Positions 9,053 to 19,157 are shown, counted from the stretch's first letter. The stretch: 64,000 nt of DNA from Verrucomicrobiales bacterium (GCA_029213005.1 JARGPI010000003.1:248001-312000); one strand, 5' to 3'. The notes: generated from the sequence alone by a model not told the origin. Numbers and translations: made by a program.

Positions 9053-10503
9053 ATCCGTTTGTCGAACTACAGAAAACTCAAACCCGCCGCGCTCTTTTTG
9101 GAAACACCGCCGGTGGACTCGGTGCGCTGGCTCTCGGATCTCTATTGTCCGGTAGCCGTCAGAGTGGTGCTGCGGGAATGATTGATTTACAGAGGTTGCC
9201 TCATTTCGCTCCTAAAGCGAAACGGGTCATTTACCTGTTTCAATCCGGTGGTCCCTCTCATATCGATCTGTTTGATTACAAACCGGTGATGCGCGACTTT
9301 CACGGCATGGAACTTCCCGAGTCGGTACGGGGAAATCAGCGAGTCACCGGAATGACCGCGCGGCAGGGGACCTATACCTTCACCGCGCCGCTGTGGGATA
9401 TGAAGCGCGTCGGGGAGCGGGGGACCTGGATGTCGGATTTACTACCATACACCCAGACGATAGCGGATGAAATCACGATACTTCGGGGCGTCCATACCGA
9501 GGCGATCAATCACGATCCCGCAGTCACGTTCATTAATACCGGCTCCCAGCAAATGGGGCATGCCAGTATGGGGGCGTGGCTCAGTTACGGATTGGGTAGT
9601 GAAACCGAGGATCTGCCTGCCTACATGGTGCTTCTCTCCCAGGGAACCGGGAAAAATCCGGGGCAACCTCTCTTTTCCCGTCTCTGGGGAAGCGGATACC
9701 TGCCATCGAGTCATCAGGGAGTGATGCTTCGGCCCGGTGCCGATGCGGTTCTCTATTTGCAGAACCCGACCGGTGTGACTTCCTCAGACCGTCGTCGTCT
9801 GCTGGATCGTCTCGCGCGTCTCAACCACATGCAGGCGGAGGAAACCGGCGATCCCGAAACGCTGGCGCGGATCAATGCCTACGAAATGGCCTACCGGATG
9901 CAAACCTCGGTTCCGGATCTGACGGACCTCAGTTCGGAATCGGAAAAGACCTTTTATATGTATGGACCGGAATCGAGGAAGCCGGGGAGTTTCGCCGCGA
10001 ACTGTCTGCTTGCCCGGCGTATGGCCGAGCGGGGTGTTCGTTTTGTGCAGCTATTTCACCGGGGCTGGGATCAACACAAAAATATCAAAGCGGCGTTGCC
10101 CGCTCAGTGTCGCGATATTGACCAGGCTTCCGCAGCGTTGATTAAAGATTTGAAGCAACGCAGTCTGCTCGACGAAACGCTCGTGATCTGGGGTGGGGAA
10201 TTCGGGCGGACCTCCTATAGTCAGGGTAAGCTGGGAACTCCGTCAGCAGGACGGGATCACCATGGACGCTGTTTTTCGCTCTGGATGGCTGGCGGGGGAA
10301 TCAAACCCGGTTTCGACTGGGGCGAGTCGGACGATTGGGGCTACAACGTTGCCAGTGGAGGGATGCATATCCGCGATCTCAATGCGACGATATTGCATTG
10401 CCTGGGAATCGATCACGAGAGGTTCACCTTCAAGTTCCGCGGTTTGAATCAGCGGCTCACCGGGGTTGAAGAGGCACACGTCGCAAAAGAGATTTTAGTA
10501 TAG
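9049..10503 (+). CDS. DUF1501 family protein, Tat-exported
   Basis: This 484-residue protein carries an N-terminal twin-arginine type signal (TRRALFG followed by a Gly/Ala/Leu-rich stretch). The body has the typical DUF1501 features: [16 protein letters not shown] near residue 64, [22 protein letters not shown] and GRDHHG. The fold is related to alkaline phosphatases and sulfatases. It starts within the stop of the PSCyt1/PSD1 gene, and such pairs are a standard two-gene module in planctomycetes and verrucomicrobia. The partner is thought to work with it in the periplasm, but no activity is established. Its stop is 1 bp away from the convergent kinase gene. Confidence 0.9.
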   Translation: MNPFVELQKTQTRRALFGNTAGGLGALALGSLLSGSRQSGAAGMIDLQRLPHFAPKAKRVIYLFQSGGPSHIDLFDYKPVMRDFHGMELPESVRGNQRVTGMTARQGTYTFTAPLWDMKRVGERGTWMSDLLPYTQTIADEITILRGVHTEAINHDPAVTFINTGSQQMGHASMGAWLSYGLGSETEDLPAYMVLLSQGTGKNPGQPLFSRLWGSGYLPSSHQGVMLRPGADAVLYLQNPTGVTSSDRRRLLDRLARLNHMQAEETGDPETLARINAYEMAYRMQTSVPDLTDLSSESEKTFYMYGPESRKPGSFAANCLLARRMAERGVRFVQLFHRGWDQHKNIKAALPAQCRDIDQASAALIKDLKQRSLLDETLVIWGGEFGRTSYSQGKLGTPSAGRDHHGRCFSLWMAGGGIKPGFDWGESDDWGYNVASGGMHIRDLNATILHCLGIDHERFTFKFRGLNQRLTGVEEAHVAKEILV

Positions 10504-10504
10504 T

Positions 10505-13500
10505 CTACTCCGCCCTGGTTTTGATTTGAACATCGGGTCCCAGCTTGTCGAGATCGGAGATCTCGCAGCCGATGCAAGTCAGGCTCTTCAGCGTTTTGTG
10601 TCCGATCAACGGTGCGATGGAGGTCACATTGGTGCGGCTGATGTCCAGGGTGTGGATCGGAATATCGGTCAGGGGAGTTAAATCGCTGATCGGGTTGTCG
10701 GCACAGTAGATTTCGCTCAAATCGGTTTTGCCGATCAAGGGGCTCAGATCTGAAATCTGATTTCCGGAGCAAAACAGTTTTAAGAACCCAACATCCCGCA
10801 ACGGTTCGAGTGACTCGATTTTGTTGTCGTAGATATAGAAATCGCCGGTGAAGTTTTTGCCTTTCAAGGGCGACAGGTCCGATATCTGATTGCCGGCGCA
10901 GGAGAAGGTGTGGATGTCCTCCATCTGGCCATCCATCACCTTGAGGTCGGTGATATGGTTGTTGTCGCACCACAGCTCTTCCAGCTTCATTCCGGAAAGG
11001 GGATCGAGGGAAGTGATGTGATTATTCATGCAATACAACACTTTGAGAGGTTTTCCTTGGATCGGTTCCAGCGAACTGATTTCGTTATCCCGCAGGTCGA
11101 GTGCTGTGAGGTTTGGTATATTTTTGAGCGGAGAAATATCATCGAGTCGCAGACCGTGGAGGTCCGCTCCCGCTACATTTTTGGTTTTGGCAATTAATGG
11201 AAGTAACTGTTTCGCCGCATTTGTCGGAATCGATTCGTGATCGACCGAGAGGCATTCGATGGCGATTCGCGAGTGGGGATTTGACTCCATGATCTCCGGA
11301 ATCAACTCCAGCGCTTCCTGATGGTAGCCCCGTGCAAATTGATTGAGAGCCCGGAGGGGAGCGATGGTCTGTTCGGTAAAGGTCTTCTGCGATTCCCTGC
11401 CGGGTTCATCGAGCGCATCTTCGATCCGGTTCCGCAGTTTGATTTCTTCCGGCGTGGGTTCCGATTCGTTTCGCAGATAGGTTTGGTTCCAAAGTTGGAA
11501 AGCCTTGGTGAGAGCCAGAGCGCCGGGTTTTTCGGTCGGGTAATCTTCGGCAATGGTCAGGTATTTTTCAATAGCAAGCCGGGGGTGATCAATCTCCACC
11601 AGCACATCTCCGGCCACGGTCGGGCTTGCTTCAATCGGCAATGTGAAACGGAAGATCCGTATCGATTTGATAACCAGGTTCTCACTCCAGGTTCGGAATC
11701 CGATATCCTGCAATTTATCGCCCCGGAGCGGAATGATGACCGATTCGCGATGGATAATATGGTTGTCGATCAAAAGAGTGAGCAATCCCTCCTTCAGCTG
11801 AAAGGTAAGCAGGAAATCTCTATTTCCCGGAGCCTTCGCGGAGAAGTATTTGTTACTGTCATTCGGTGTTGCGACTTGATTGACCGAGATCGCAGCGAGT
11901 TCTCCCCGCCAGATGCCATAGCGACAGGAGTAGCCGACCGGGTTGTGGGTCCACTCCGGCAGGGGAGGCGCATTGCGGTTTCCGTTGAGACAGATTTGGA
12001 ACTGTTCCGGGTCGCCGTCGAAACGCATCTTCACCTCGACCTTGGCGTCGCCGCGAATCGTTTTATCATCAAACCACAACCACTGATGTTGGGGCAGGCG
12101 GATGCCGGAACCATCTTCGAGCACTTCCCAGAGGATCTCCGGTTTTTCACCTTTTTCGTCGAGGGCGACAAATTTGGAGGGATCGATTTGCTGGTCGGTA
12201 AAATCTTCGAGAAAGACTTCTTTCCAGTCGCCATAGTTTTTCCGCCAGTCGTAGTAGGTAAAGGCCGCCGCAAAGATCAAAAGGCTGGCGATAATGGCCG
12301 AGGCAGAGAAGGCGACGAGATTTTTCCTCACCTTTTTGACCATTCGATAACCGATCGTCGGTTTCCGGGCGGAGATCGGGTCGCCGTTCTGGTAGCGTTC
12401 AATATCCTGCCGAACCTGAATGACGGATTTGTATCGCTGGGTGCGGTCGGGGTGGAGCGCTTTTAAAATGATGGTTTCCAGATCGGAGTCGATGAGGCGA
12501 TCGAGTTTCCGGGGCGCGACCGGCTCGTGATCCTGAAGTGCTTTGGCATCGGCGAGGATATGGCCGGTGGAACGAAACGGTTTACTACCGGTCAGGAGGT
12601 GATAGAAAATCGCGCCAATCGAGTAGACATCGGCCTGTTCGTTGACGTCTTTAGACGAGAGGGCCTGCTCCGGAGCCATATATTCAATCGTACCGACCAC
12701 CTGACCCTCCAGTGAAATTGAGAGGCTTTTCTCTATATCATCGTCATCATCGCGAAGGCGGGTCAATTTCGCCAGTCCGAAGTCCATCACGATGGGTTCC
12801 CCGTCGCGACCGATCATGATGTTGGCCGGTTTCAGGTCCCGGTGGAGCACGCCGCGCTCGTGGGCAAATTGAACGGCGTCGCAGATTTTTGCGATGATGG
12901 CAAGGCTCTGCTGGTGAGTCATCACCATCAGTCCAATTTCGTTAGCTTTAGTCAGAAACCGCTCCGGATCTTCGCCCGGTATATTTTTATCTTCGGAGTT
13001 GCCCCCGCTGCGGGATTTTTCGGCTTCGGTCGATTTGACGGAGTCGATGATGTTGGAGAAATCACCGCCCTCGGTTCCGATTGAAGTCCGGCTGCGATGG
13101 CCGCCCACGGAGTGAACCGAATTTTTAGTAACGATTGATTGGTGACTGATGAGTTGCTCCAGCGATACGCCGTCGACGAACTGCATCGCGATAAAGATAC
13201 GTCCTTCGGCTTTACCAATTTCGTGAATGCGACAGATATTGCGATGCGCCAGTTTCCCCATCACTTTTGCCTCCCGCTTGAAGCGCGCGACCTGAGATTC
13301 GGAGGCTCCGTGACCGGCGTTCAGCATTTTGATCGCGACTGTATTTACAAATTCATCGCGGGCCCGCCATACCGTTCCCATACCGCCGCGACCGATATGC
13401 GCGACGAGCCGGTAGCGGCCGAGAATCATTTCGCCGTCTTCATTGGCCTCGGTCTCATCGGAAAGCGCCGCTTTGCTCATCGCCGTTTTTTTGGGGCGTT

Positions 13501-14728
13501 CCACAGTTAGGACCGGCAGTGCGTCGGAAATCCCTTTGGCTTTGATTTGAAACAGGTAGCGAAACGAAAATTCCGGCTCTTCTTTATCGGAGGCGACTCC
13601 GGGGCCGATATGGATTTCTTTACCTTCCAGATTGTGGGGCAGCGGGATGACATCCTCAATTTTGCCCGCCGGCTTTCCATCCGAGGCATCGAATATATCG
13701 CTGGAGCCGGATGATGTGGTTTCGAGGTGTTCCCATCCGTCAGGCAAAACCCGTAGCACCGCATTCAGGGTGGCTTCGGATAAAATGATCTGGCCCGACG
13801 TTGCCGCACTACAGAGACGGGCCGCCAGGTTTACCGCCGTTCCGAGAGCGGTGTAGGTTTTCCGGTCCCGGACCGAGGAACCCATATCACCGACAATGAC
13901 ATCGCCGGAATTGATCCCGATTCCGCAGTGCGGAATTTCCCGACCGTGTTTGGCATAGTCCGCCCGGAGCCGGGTTACTCTTTCAATATGTTCGCAGGCA
14001 GTTTTCACTGCCCGGAGAGGGTGATCGCGGTGATATTTCGGCGCGCCATAAAGAACCATGACTTCGTCACCCACGATCTGATTGGGAAAAACATCGTTTT
14101 CCTCGGCAGCTTCGATCACTTCATCGAAGTAGGCATTGATAGCGTTTCTCACCTCCTCCGGGTTATTCGACTCGGTAAACTTGGTGAAGCCCCGCAGGTC
14201 GGTGAAAGAGATCGTGATAAAGCGTCGCTCGGGAAACGATAGAGATCGCTTGTCCTCATCGGAAAGAGATTCGAAATTCAGGCCGAAATAGCGCTGCACG
14301 TAGCTCTTGAATTGCTGAGCCTCCGTCATGTCCCGCATCACCACATCGACCACACCGTCGTGTTCGGTGGTGAGCACTTCGTAAACAGTATTGGCGGCGT
14401 CGCTGATTCGTGGCGGGATAGTGACGTCGCGATTCGGGGACGAGATTTCCTTGTAGATATCCCCGCCGAGAACGCTGGCCAACATCTTGGTCGGATGACC
14501 GATCAGCTCCTCTTTCTTCATCCGAACATAGTTCGCAAAAGGCGAATTGACGTGAAGTATCAGTTTGGTATCGGCATCGTATCGGAGTGTCAGGGTTCGA
14601 ACCCCGACGATGGACTGGCTACTGATGGTGTCGCTGTCACCCGCCAGTTTTGCCTCAAGATTGGAGACCTGCGATTTCAGTCGCTGGACTTCCTCTTTGA
14701 GCATCTTCCTGGTCTTCTCCGATGGCAT
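10505..14728 (-). CDS. PAS-class III cyclase-Ser/Thr kinase-jelly roll-LRR signalling protein
   Basis: This 1407-residue multidomain protein starts with a coiled coil and a PAS-like segment. A class III nucleotide cyclase domain follows at about 165-330 (FTDLRGFT, GDEVMVLYG, YTALGTAVNLAARL). The Ser/Thr kinase spans about 434-800 (GRGGMGTVW, AIKML, HRDLKPAN near 628, DFGLAKL, MAPEQ), with a Ser-rich insert of about 80 residues before the HRD motif. After one membrane span (about 806-826) come a concanavalin-like domain resembling DUF1080 and, from about 1176, leucine-rich repeats. Both metal-binding Asp residues of the cyclase are present. The purine-selecting Lys appears to be Gln and the Asp partner is Thr, so activity and nucleotide are uncertain. 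It is probably a membrane receptor that couples an outer sensor to phosphorylation and a cyclic nucleotide. Confidence 0.88.
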   Translation of the reverse strand: MPSEKTRKMLKEEVQRLKSQVSNLEAKLAGDSDTISSQSIVGVRTLTLRYDADTKLILHVNSPFANYVRMKKEELIGHPTKMLASVLGGDIYKEISSPNRDVTIPPRISDAANTVYEVLTTEHDGVVDVVMRDMTEAQQFKSYVQRYFGLNFESLSDEDKRSLSFPERRFITISFTDLRGFTKFTESNNPEEVRNAINAYFDEVIEAAEENDVFPNQIVGDEVMVLYGAPKYHRDHPLRAVKTACEHIERVTRLRADYAKHGREIPHCGIGINSGDVIVGDMGSSVRDRKTYTALGTAVNLAARLCSAATSGQIILSEATLNAVLRVLPDGWEHLETTSSGSSDIFDASDGKPAGKIEDVIPLPHNLEGKEIHIGPGVASDKEEPEFSFRYLFQIKAKGISDALPVLTVERPKKTAMSKAALSDETEANEDGEMILGRYRLVAHIGRGGMGTVWRARDEFVNTVAIKMLNAGHGASESQVARFKREAKVMGKLAHRNICRIHEIGKAEGRIFIAMQFVDGVSLEQLISHQSIVTKNSVHSVGGHRSRTSIGTEGGDFSNIIDSVKSTEAEKSRSGGNSEDKNIPGEDPERFLTKANEIGLMVMTHQQSLAIIAKICDAVQFAHERGVLHRDLKPANIMIGRDGEPIVMDFGLAKLTRLRDDDDDIEKSLSISLEGQVVGTIEYMAPEQALSSKDVNEQADVYSIGAIFYHLLTGSKPFRSTGHILADAKALQDHEPVAPRKLDRLIDSDLETIILKALHPDRTQRYKSVIQVRQDIERYQNGDPISARKPTIGYRMVKKVRKNLVAFSASAIIASLLIFAAAFTYYDWRKNYGDWKEVFLEDFTDQQIDPSKFVALDEKGEKPEILWEVLEDGSGIRLPQHQWLWFDDKTIRGDAKVEVKMRFDGDPEQFQICLNGNRNAPPLPEWTHNPVGYSCRYGIWRGELAAISVNQVATPNDSNKYFSAKAPGNRDFLLTFQLKEGLLTLLIDNHIIHRESVIIPLRGDKLQDIGFRTWSENLVIKSIRIFRFTLPIEASPTVAGDVLVEIDHPRLAIEKYLTIAEDYPTEKPGALALTKAFQLWNQTYLRNESEPTPEEIKLRNRIEDALDEPGRESQKTFTEQTIAPLRALNQFARGYHQEALELIPEIMESNPHSRIAIECLSVDHESIPTNAAKQLLPLIAKTKNVAGADLHGLRLDDISPLKNIPNLTALDLRDNEISSLEPIQGKPLKVLYCMNNHITSLDPLSGMKLEELWCDNNHITDLKVMDGQMEDIHTFSCAGNQISDLSPLKGKNFTGDFYIYDNKIESLEPLRDVGFLKLFCSGNQISDLSPLIGKTDLSEIYCADNPISDLTPLTDIPIHTLDISRTNVTSIAPLIGHKTLKSLTCIGCEISDLDKLGPDVQIKTRAE

Positions 14729-14812
14729 TTTTTGGATAAGTTCGTCGTCTTCCGGTGAAGCACAAGTCTCCGGAAAGGATTATAATCCAACAGTTGCGTA
14801 CTCAGTCGAGAG

Positions 14813-15772
14813 ATGGCAAGTCTCGTGATGAGAGATTGGATCTACTCACCCGATGGCACTTCTAAGGTAACTGCTTCTGAGAGCGAGCTTACCGAACTGA
14901 TCACTTCCGGTCAAATATCCGGAAGGACTCTGATTTGGACAGAAGGTCAGCCAGAGTGGATTGCAGTCGAAAATTCACAGTTTTCCGGCCTCGTCGGTGA
15001 CACCGCAGTCTGTGCCGCAAGTGGCCGGACCATGCTGAAGTCTCAAATGCTCCAGTATGGAAATGAATGGATCGATCCGGATCAAAAAGATCATTTTGTG
15101 AGCGGCCTGATGGAGGGTAAAACCACGGTCACAACCGCGATCAACGGCCCCTGGCCCTACGAATCTCCGGAGAAACCGGGCACGTTCGCCAAATGGCTGA
15201 TCCTGTTAATCTGCGGGTATTCTGTCCTGCTGAATCTGTTCAATGCTTACGTGACTCAGGTTTTGACCTCGTCCGGGGAAGGGGACGCGGAGCGGGTTCT
15301 GGCGCTTTCTGTCGCCTTGAACATCGGGAACATGCTCAGTTTGGGATTGATGATCCCGGGGGCGATCTTTTACTGCATCTGGCTGAATCGCTGTGCAAAA
15401 AATGCTCACGCTCTCGCGGGACGCCAGCTGCGAAATACTCCCGGAATGATGGTGGGCTACTACTTTATTCCCTTTGCTAATCTCTGGGTGCCCTACCCGG
15501 ATATGAAAGAGATTTGGAGTGTTACGATGGATTACCGGAAAGACAGTGTGACGTCTCATTCCATCGTGAGCTGGTGGTGGGGGACCTGGATCGGCGGGGG
15601 AGTCCTGGTCGGATTTCTGTCCGGCTTTATCGCTGTGGCGATGCGCGGAAATGTCATCGCCCTGGTCGGTTCCGCGATCTTATCATCAGTGGTTCAGGTG
15701 GTCGCCGGGTTGCTTATTTTTCAGATCATTACCCGCATCTCCGAGCGTCAGGTCGAAATTTTTGAAGCGTAA
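14813..15772 (+). CDS. GYF_2 / DUF4328 membrane protein
   Basis: This 319-residue protein has an N-terminal GYF_2-type domain (DWIYSPDGTS, TLIWTEGQPEWI), a peptide-binding module common in prokaryotic membrane proteins. A DUF4328 region follows with about five membrane segments. The DUF4328 signature is seen as YCIWLNRCAKNAHAL and MMVGYYFIPFANLWVPYPDMKEIW. A second in-frame ATG at 14828 (MRDWIYS) may be the true start because the GYF_2 motif begins there. The gene lies divergent from the cyclase-kinase gene, with about 85 bp between the starts. The role is unknown. Confidence 0.8.
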   Translation: MASLVMRDWIYSPDGTSKVTASESELTELITSGQISGRTLIWTEGQPEWIAVENSQFSGLVGDTAVCAASGRTMLKSQMLQYGNEWIDPDQKDHFVSGLMEGKTTVTTAINGPWPYESPEKPGTFAKWLILLICGYSVLLNLFNAYVTQVLTSSGEGDAERVLALSVALNIGNMLSLGLMIPGAIFYCIWLNRCAKNAHALAGRQLRNTPGMMVGYYFIPFANLWVPYPDMKEIWSVTMDYRKDSVTSHSIVSWWWGTWIGGGVLVGFLSGFIAVAMRGNVIALVGSAILSSVVQVVAGLLIFQIITRISERQVEIFEA

Positions 15773-15837
15773 ATCCGGCGGATGTATGCCTGTTTAAGCT
15801 GAAAGTCTGTTTGCGCCCAATCGTCTTCAGCTAATTG

Positions 15838-17160
15838 ATGTCACTACTGACGGAATCCCGAATTACTTTGAAACTGGCTGTGCCGCTCGTGATCGGGCAG
15901 GTTAGCCAGATGCTGCTTGGCGTCGCGGATACCGTGATGTTGGGCAAAATCGGGGTCACCGAGCTGGCGGTATTAACGTTCGTAAACTCGCTGTTCTATA
16001 TTCCTTTTGTTTTCGGGATCGGACTGCTCACTTCGATCTCTGTTTTCACTTCAAACGCCCGGGGCGCACGGGATGATGAAGCGGGACGGCGAAGTTGCCG
16101 GGACGGGTTTCAGATCGCCACGGTTCTCGGGCTGATTCTCGTTTTCCTCGCCATGTTGCTGACTCCGTTTCTCGACCGTTTCGGTCAGCCGGATGCCGTG
16201 GTGGCACGGACGGGTGTTTTTTACACCATTATCATGATATCGCTGCTGCCGGCCTTGATGTCTCTGGCTTTGAAAACCCACGCTGATGCGATGGATCGAC
16301 CGTGGCCGGCCTTCTGGATTTTCCTTGGCGGGGTGCTCGTAAACGTCTTTCTCAACTGGGTGCTGATCTACGGAAATCTCGGCGCTCCCCGACTCGGATT
16401 GGAAGGGGCTGCGTGGGCCACACTGACGTCGCGGATACTCATCGTGGTGGCAATGCTTGCCTGGTTGAATCGCTCAAGAAGCCTTCAAAACTGGGTGCCG
16501 AACCGCTGGTTTCTCAGTCCCGAAGCGGGCTCGATTCACCGTTTTCTGAAAATCGGATTTCCAGCCAGTCTTCAGATGGTGTGCGAGGTCACCGCGTTTT
16601 CCGCAGCCGGCCTGCTGATCGGTCGATTCGGCGAACAGGCGATGGCCGCTCACCAGATCGCGCTGATGTGTGCCGCCACGGCTTTTATGGTTCCGCTGGG
16701 CCTGTCGATGGCTCTCAGTGTCAGGATCGGGGAAGCGGCGGGGGGCTGTCAGTTCCGGCGTCTTCAGCCGATCGCACTCTCCGGATGGGGGATCGGAGCG
16801 GGTTGGGCACTGGTCGGGGCCTTGATTTTTCTGCTCTTTGGCAAAGAGCTCGCCATATTGTTTAACGACGACCCTTCCGTGACCCATCTGGCGGCCCGGA
16901 TTCTTGTAGTGGTGGGGATTTTCCAGCTCGTCGACAGCTTACAGGTCGCCTCGAGCGCGATGCTGAGAGGGCTTCACGACACTCGGATTCCGGCACTGCT
17001 GGGCTTTGTCTCCTACTGGCTGATTGGAATACCGATCGCGATCTTTCTCTCCGTAAAACTGGGATGGGGATCCGTCGGCGTCTGGTGGGGCCTCGCGGTG
17101 GGGCTTGCCATCGCCTGCGTCCTGCTTTGCCGCCGGACCTGGAAAATGATGAAGGCCTAG
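15838..17160 (+). CDS. MATE family multidrug/Na+-coupled efflux transporter
   Basis: This 440-residue protein has about twelve hydrophobic segments. Typical MATE features are at the start (LKLAVPLVIGQVSQMLLGVADTVMLGKIG) and in the second half (IGFPASLQMVCEVTAFSAAGLLIGRFGEQAMAAHQIAL), which reflect the two six-helix halves. It would export cationic drugs or metabolites across the inner membrane in exchange for Na+ or H+. The ATG at 15838 is preferred over a TTG one codon earlier. It is a single gene with no local regulator. Confidence 0.92.
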   Translation: MSLLTESRITLKLAVPLVIGQVSQMLLGVADTVMLGKIGVTELAVLTFVNSLFYIPFVFGIGLLTSISVFTSNARGARDDEAGRRSCRDGFQIATVLGLILVFLAMLLTPFLDRFGQPDAVVARTGVFYTIIMISLLPALMSLALKTHADAMDRPWPAFWIFLGGVLVNVFLNWVLIYGNLGAPRLGLEGAAWATLTSRILIVVAMLAWLNRSRSLQNWVPNRWFLSPEAGSIHRFLKIGFPASLQMVCEVTAFSAAGLLIGRFGEQAMAAHQIALMCAATAFMVPLGLSMALSVRIGEAAGGCQFRRLQPIALSGWGIGAGWALVGALIFLLFGKELAILFNDDPSVTHLAARILVVVGIFQLVDSLQVASSAMLRGLHDTRIPALLGFVSYWLIGIPIAIFLSVKLGWGSVGVWWGLAVGLAIACVLLCRRTWKMMKA

Positions 17161-17303
17161 TAAAAAGTCGAACTAAGGATGCCGAAAATGGAGAACAGGT
17201 TTTTAACCTGTTTGCGGAGCCATTGAGCACAGGCTTGGCGAGTGACAGACTGGTTGAAAAGGTGGGCCTAACTTTTTTTGCGTCGACGTCTGAAAAATGG
17301 AGG

Positions 17304-17342
17304 ACTGTACCCGGTACGGTTTGGGACTGTACAGGGTACAAT
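17304..17342. repeat. Dispersed palindromic repeat, two tandem copies between convergent genes
   Basis: Two copies lie side by side: ACTGTACCCGGTACGGT and ACTGTACAGGGTACAaT, separated by five bases. Each copy is nearly self-complementary, so each can form a hairpin. They lie between the stops of the MATE gene and the minus-strand VOC gene. A weaker hairpin AACAGGTTTTTAACCTGTT at 17194-17212 may end MATE transcription. Confidence 0.8.
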
Positions 17343-17361
17343 TCTGGAAATTTCGGAAATA

Positions 17362-17874
17362 CTAGGGTCCGACGAATTCGATGAAATTGCCGTCGGGATC
17401 TTTGATCACGGTGAGGAAGGCTTTGCCTCCGCCGAGGTCAACGGGGCCTTTTGCGAGCGGCTTCACGTCGTGTTTCGCGGCGCGGGCGAGAGCGGCTTTG
17501 GTGTCTTTTACAAACACCGTGAGATAGCTGATCCCCGCCGTGGAGTTGATATAGGTCTGGTCGGATTTTTTCGGCTCGCCAAATTGCATCAGTTTCAGGG
17601 TGGTGGCTCCTTCGCCATCGCCCAGCTTGAGTTTTTTAATGACGATTCCTTCGGTCACATCGGAAAGCCCGGCTCCGTTGGCGACTTCCGGGGAGGCGGT
17701 GAATGAGCCCGCTTCAGTGAAGCCGATGACTTCTTTGTAGAATTTCAGGGACGCTTCCAGGTCTGTCACGACAACGCCGATATCGATCGTGGGCTTGGTG
17801 AAAGCGGTGTCCTCGGAGAAGGCTGAAGATGTGATTAGAAACAGTCCCAGAGATAGGGTCGAAAGAATTTTCAT
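17362..17874 (-). CDS. Secreted VOC (glyoxalase/bleomycin-resistance fold) protein
   Basis: This is a 170-residue protein from the ATG at 17874; a TTG twelve codons upstream would spoil the signal peptide MKILSTLSLGLFLITSSAFS. The mature part is a two-module vicinal oxygen chelate fold: IDIGVVVTDLEASLKFYKEVIGF in the first half and ISYLTVFVKDTKAALARA with IKDPDGNFIEFVGP in the second. The C-terminal Glu in NFIEF is a usual metal ligand. Export of a VOC protein is unusual but known in this phylum. The substrate is unknown. Confidence 0.85.
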   Translation of the reverse strand: MKILSTLSLGLFLITSSAFSEDTAFTKPTIDIGVVVTDLEASLKFYKEVIGFTEAGSFTASPEVANGAGLSDVTEGIVIKKLKLGDGEGATTLKLMQFGEPKKSDQTYINSTAGISYLTVFVKDTKAALARAAKHDVKPLAKGPVDLGGGKAFLTVIKDPDGNFIEFVGP

Positions 17875-17954
17875 AGCTGGATCTGTCAGGGACGAAGCTC
17901 GTTCCGTCAATCACCCGAAAAGCGTAGCCCGGGGCCAGTAAGGAGGCGACATTT

Positions 17955-19157
17955 CTATCGTCCCGTCAGCAAATCGCGGTAAAGCGGCTCCAACCCGAAG
18001 TCGCGGGCGTGGAACATAAAACTTCCCCCGACCGGTGCGGCTAAAATCCGTCGTGTCGCTAACTGGAGGGCACCGGGGGAGGGATGGTTTTTGACCCAGG
18101 CATGAGCTTCGCGCAGCCACGATTCCCGATACTCGCGGGGCTGGTGGGCAAACCAGGAGATCTCGTCGTATCCCCAGACCCAGATGCCGCCAACGCTTTG
18201 TCCGCCGCGTCCGGAGTAGCCGTAGTTATCAAATTCCACCAGATAGGGGAGCGATTCGCAGGTCCAACCGCTCGGAGAGATTCCGCCGAGACTGTGGCGG
18301 TAGATGTCGCCTCTGGATTCGTCGCTGAGGAAGGTTTTCATCGCTTCGCCCGGCTTTTCGCGAAGTCGCATCGGGTAAGAATGGAAATCGAAGAGGAGTT
18401 TCCCGTTTTCTGAAATGCCGTGGGTATGAGCGTCGCAGAGCACCAGGTTGCGACGGGAATGAAGCGCCGCGAACTTTCGGATTCGACTCAGGAGATCGAT
18501 CCAGTGCCGGTGGGAGGGATCCGCGTCGTCCATCAGCTCGACCTGACCGAAATGAAGTGCTTCGACCCCGGATTCCAGATACCGAACCGCCCGGTAGTAG
18601 AACCAGAGCCGGGTCTCCGTCCGGCCCATGTCGGGGACGGAGGCTCCCTCGCGCCAGTGATTGTGAAATTTGCCCTTGTCGTAAAGCATCGCCTCATAAT
18701 CAAATGAACGGTTTTCCACCGGGAGGTCCAGCCCTTCGAAAACCCACGCAGGAATCGCGATTTTTTCGACATCCCGCGTTACAATTTCGAAGATGGCAGC
18801 CTGAAGAATCAAGTCAGGAAGCGTGGCATGAGCTTGCGCGGCCCGGGCTTTCACCTGGTTGAAGTGGCGATCGTCGTCAGGCGACAACTCCCAGACAAAA
18901 GCGGCTCTTCCCACGAATTTTGCCCCGATGTTCTCCAGCATCTTCAGATCGTCCGCGAAGGTTTCGGTCGATGGATCGCTGCTGCTGGCGAGCAGTCCGG
19001 CGTGAGTCACCGCACGCTGCAGGTAATTTTTCAGGACCGCCTCCGGGATCCGATGGCGCAAACCAAATTCCCCGCCGAAACCAATTTGGAGAGAAAGCAG
19101 CAGGATCACTGTGCAACTAACCAAACTACAAATGATTTTTTGTGAAATTATCAACAT
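17955..19157 (-). CDS. Uncharacterised secreted protein, possible TIM-barrel enzyme
   Basis: This 400-residue protein begins with a signal peptide (MLIISQKIICSLVSCTVILLL...). I recognise no named family. It is rich in Trp, Tyr and His, with segments such as LVLCDAHTHGISENGKLLFDFHSYPMR and GGIWVWGYDEISWFAHQPREY. The order of hydrophobic strands and acidic residues looks like a glycoside-hydrolase-type barrel, but this is an impression only. It is divergent from the small VOC gene at 19226 and 80 bp from the convergent side of the secreted VOC gene. Confidence 0.6.
   Translation of the reverse strand: MLIISQKIICSLVSCTVILLLSLQIGFGGEFGLRHRIPEAVLKNYLQRAVTHAGLLASSSDPSTETFADDLKMLENIGAKFVGRAAFVWELSPDDDRHFNQVKARAAQAHATLPDLILQAAIFEIVTRDVEKIAIPAWVFEGLDLPVENRSFDYEAMLYDKGKFHNHWREGASVPDMGRTETRLWFYYRAVRYLESGVEALHFGQVELMDDADPSHRHWIDLLSRIRKFAALHSRRNLVLCDAHTHGISENGKLLFDFHSYPMRLREKPGEAMKTFLSDESRGDIYRHSLGGISPSGWTCESLPYLVEFDNYGYSGRGGQSVGGIWVWGYDEISWFAHQPREYRESWLREAHAWVKNHPSPGALQLATRRILAAPVGGSFMFHARDFGLEPLYRDLLTGR

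Noticed and set aside
11321..12466. Long open frame (381 codons) on the plus strand inside the cyclase-kinase gene
   Set aside because: It lies fully antisense to a gene with clear domains and has no protein motifs of its own; it is a by-product of GC-rich codon use.
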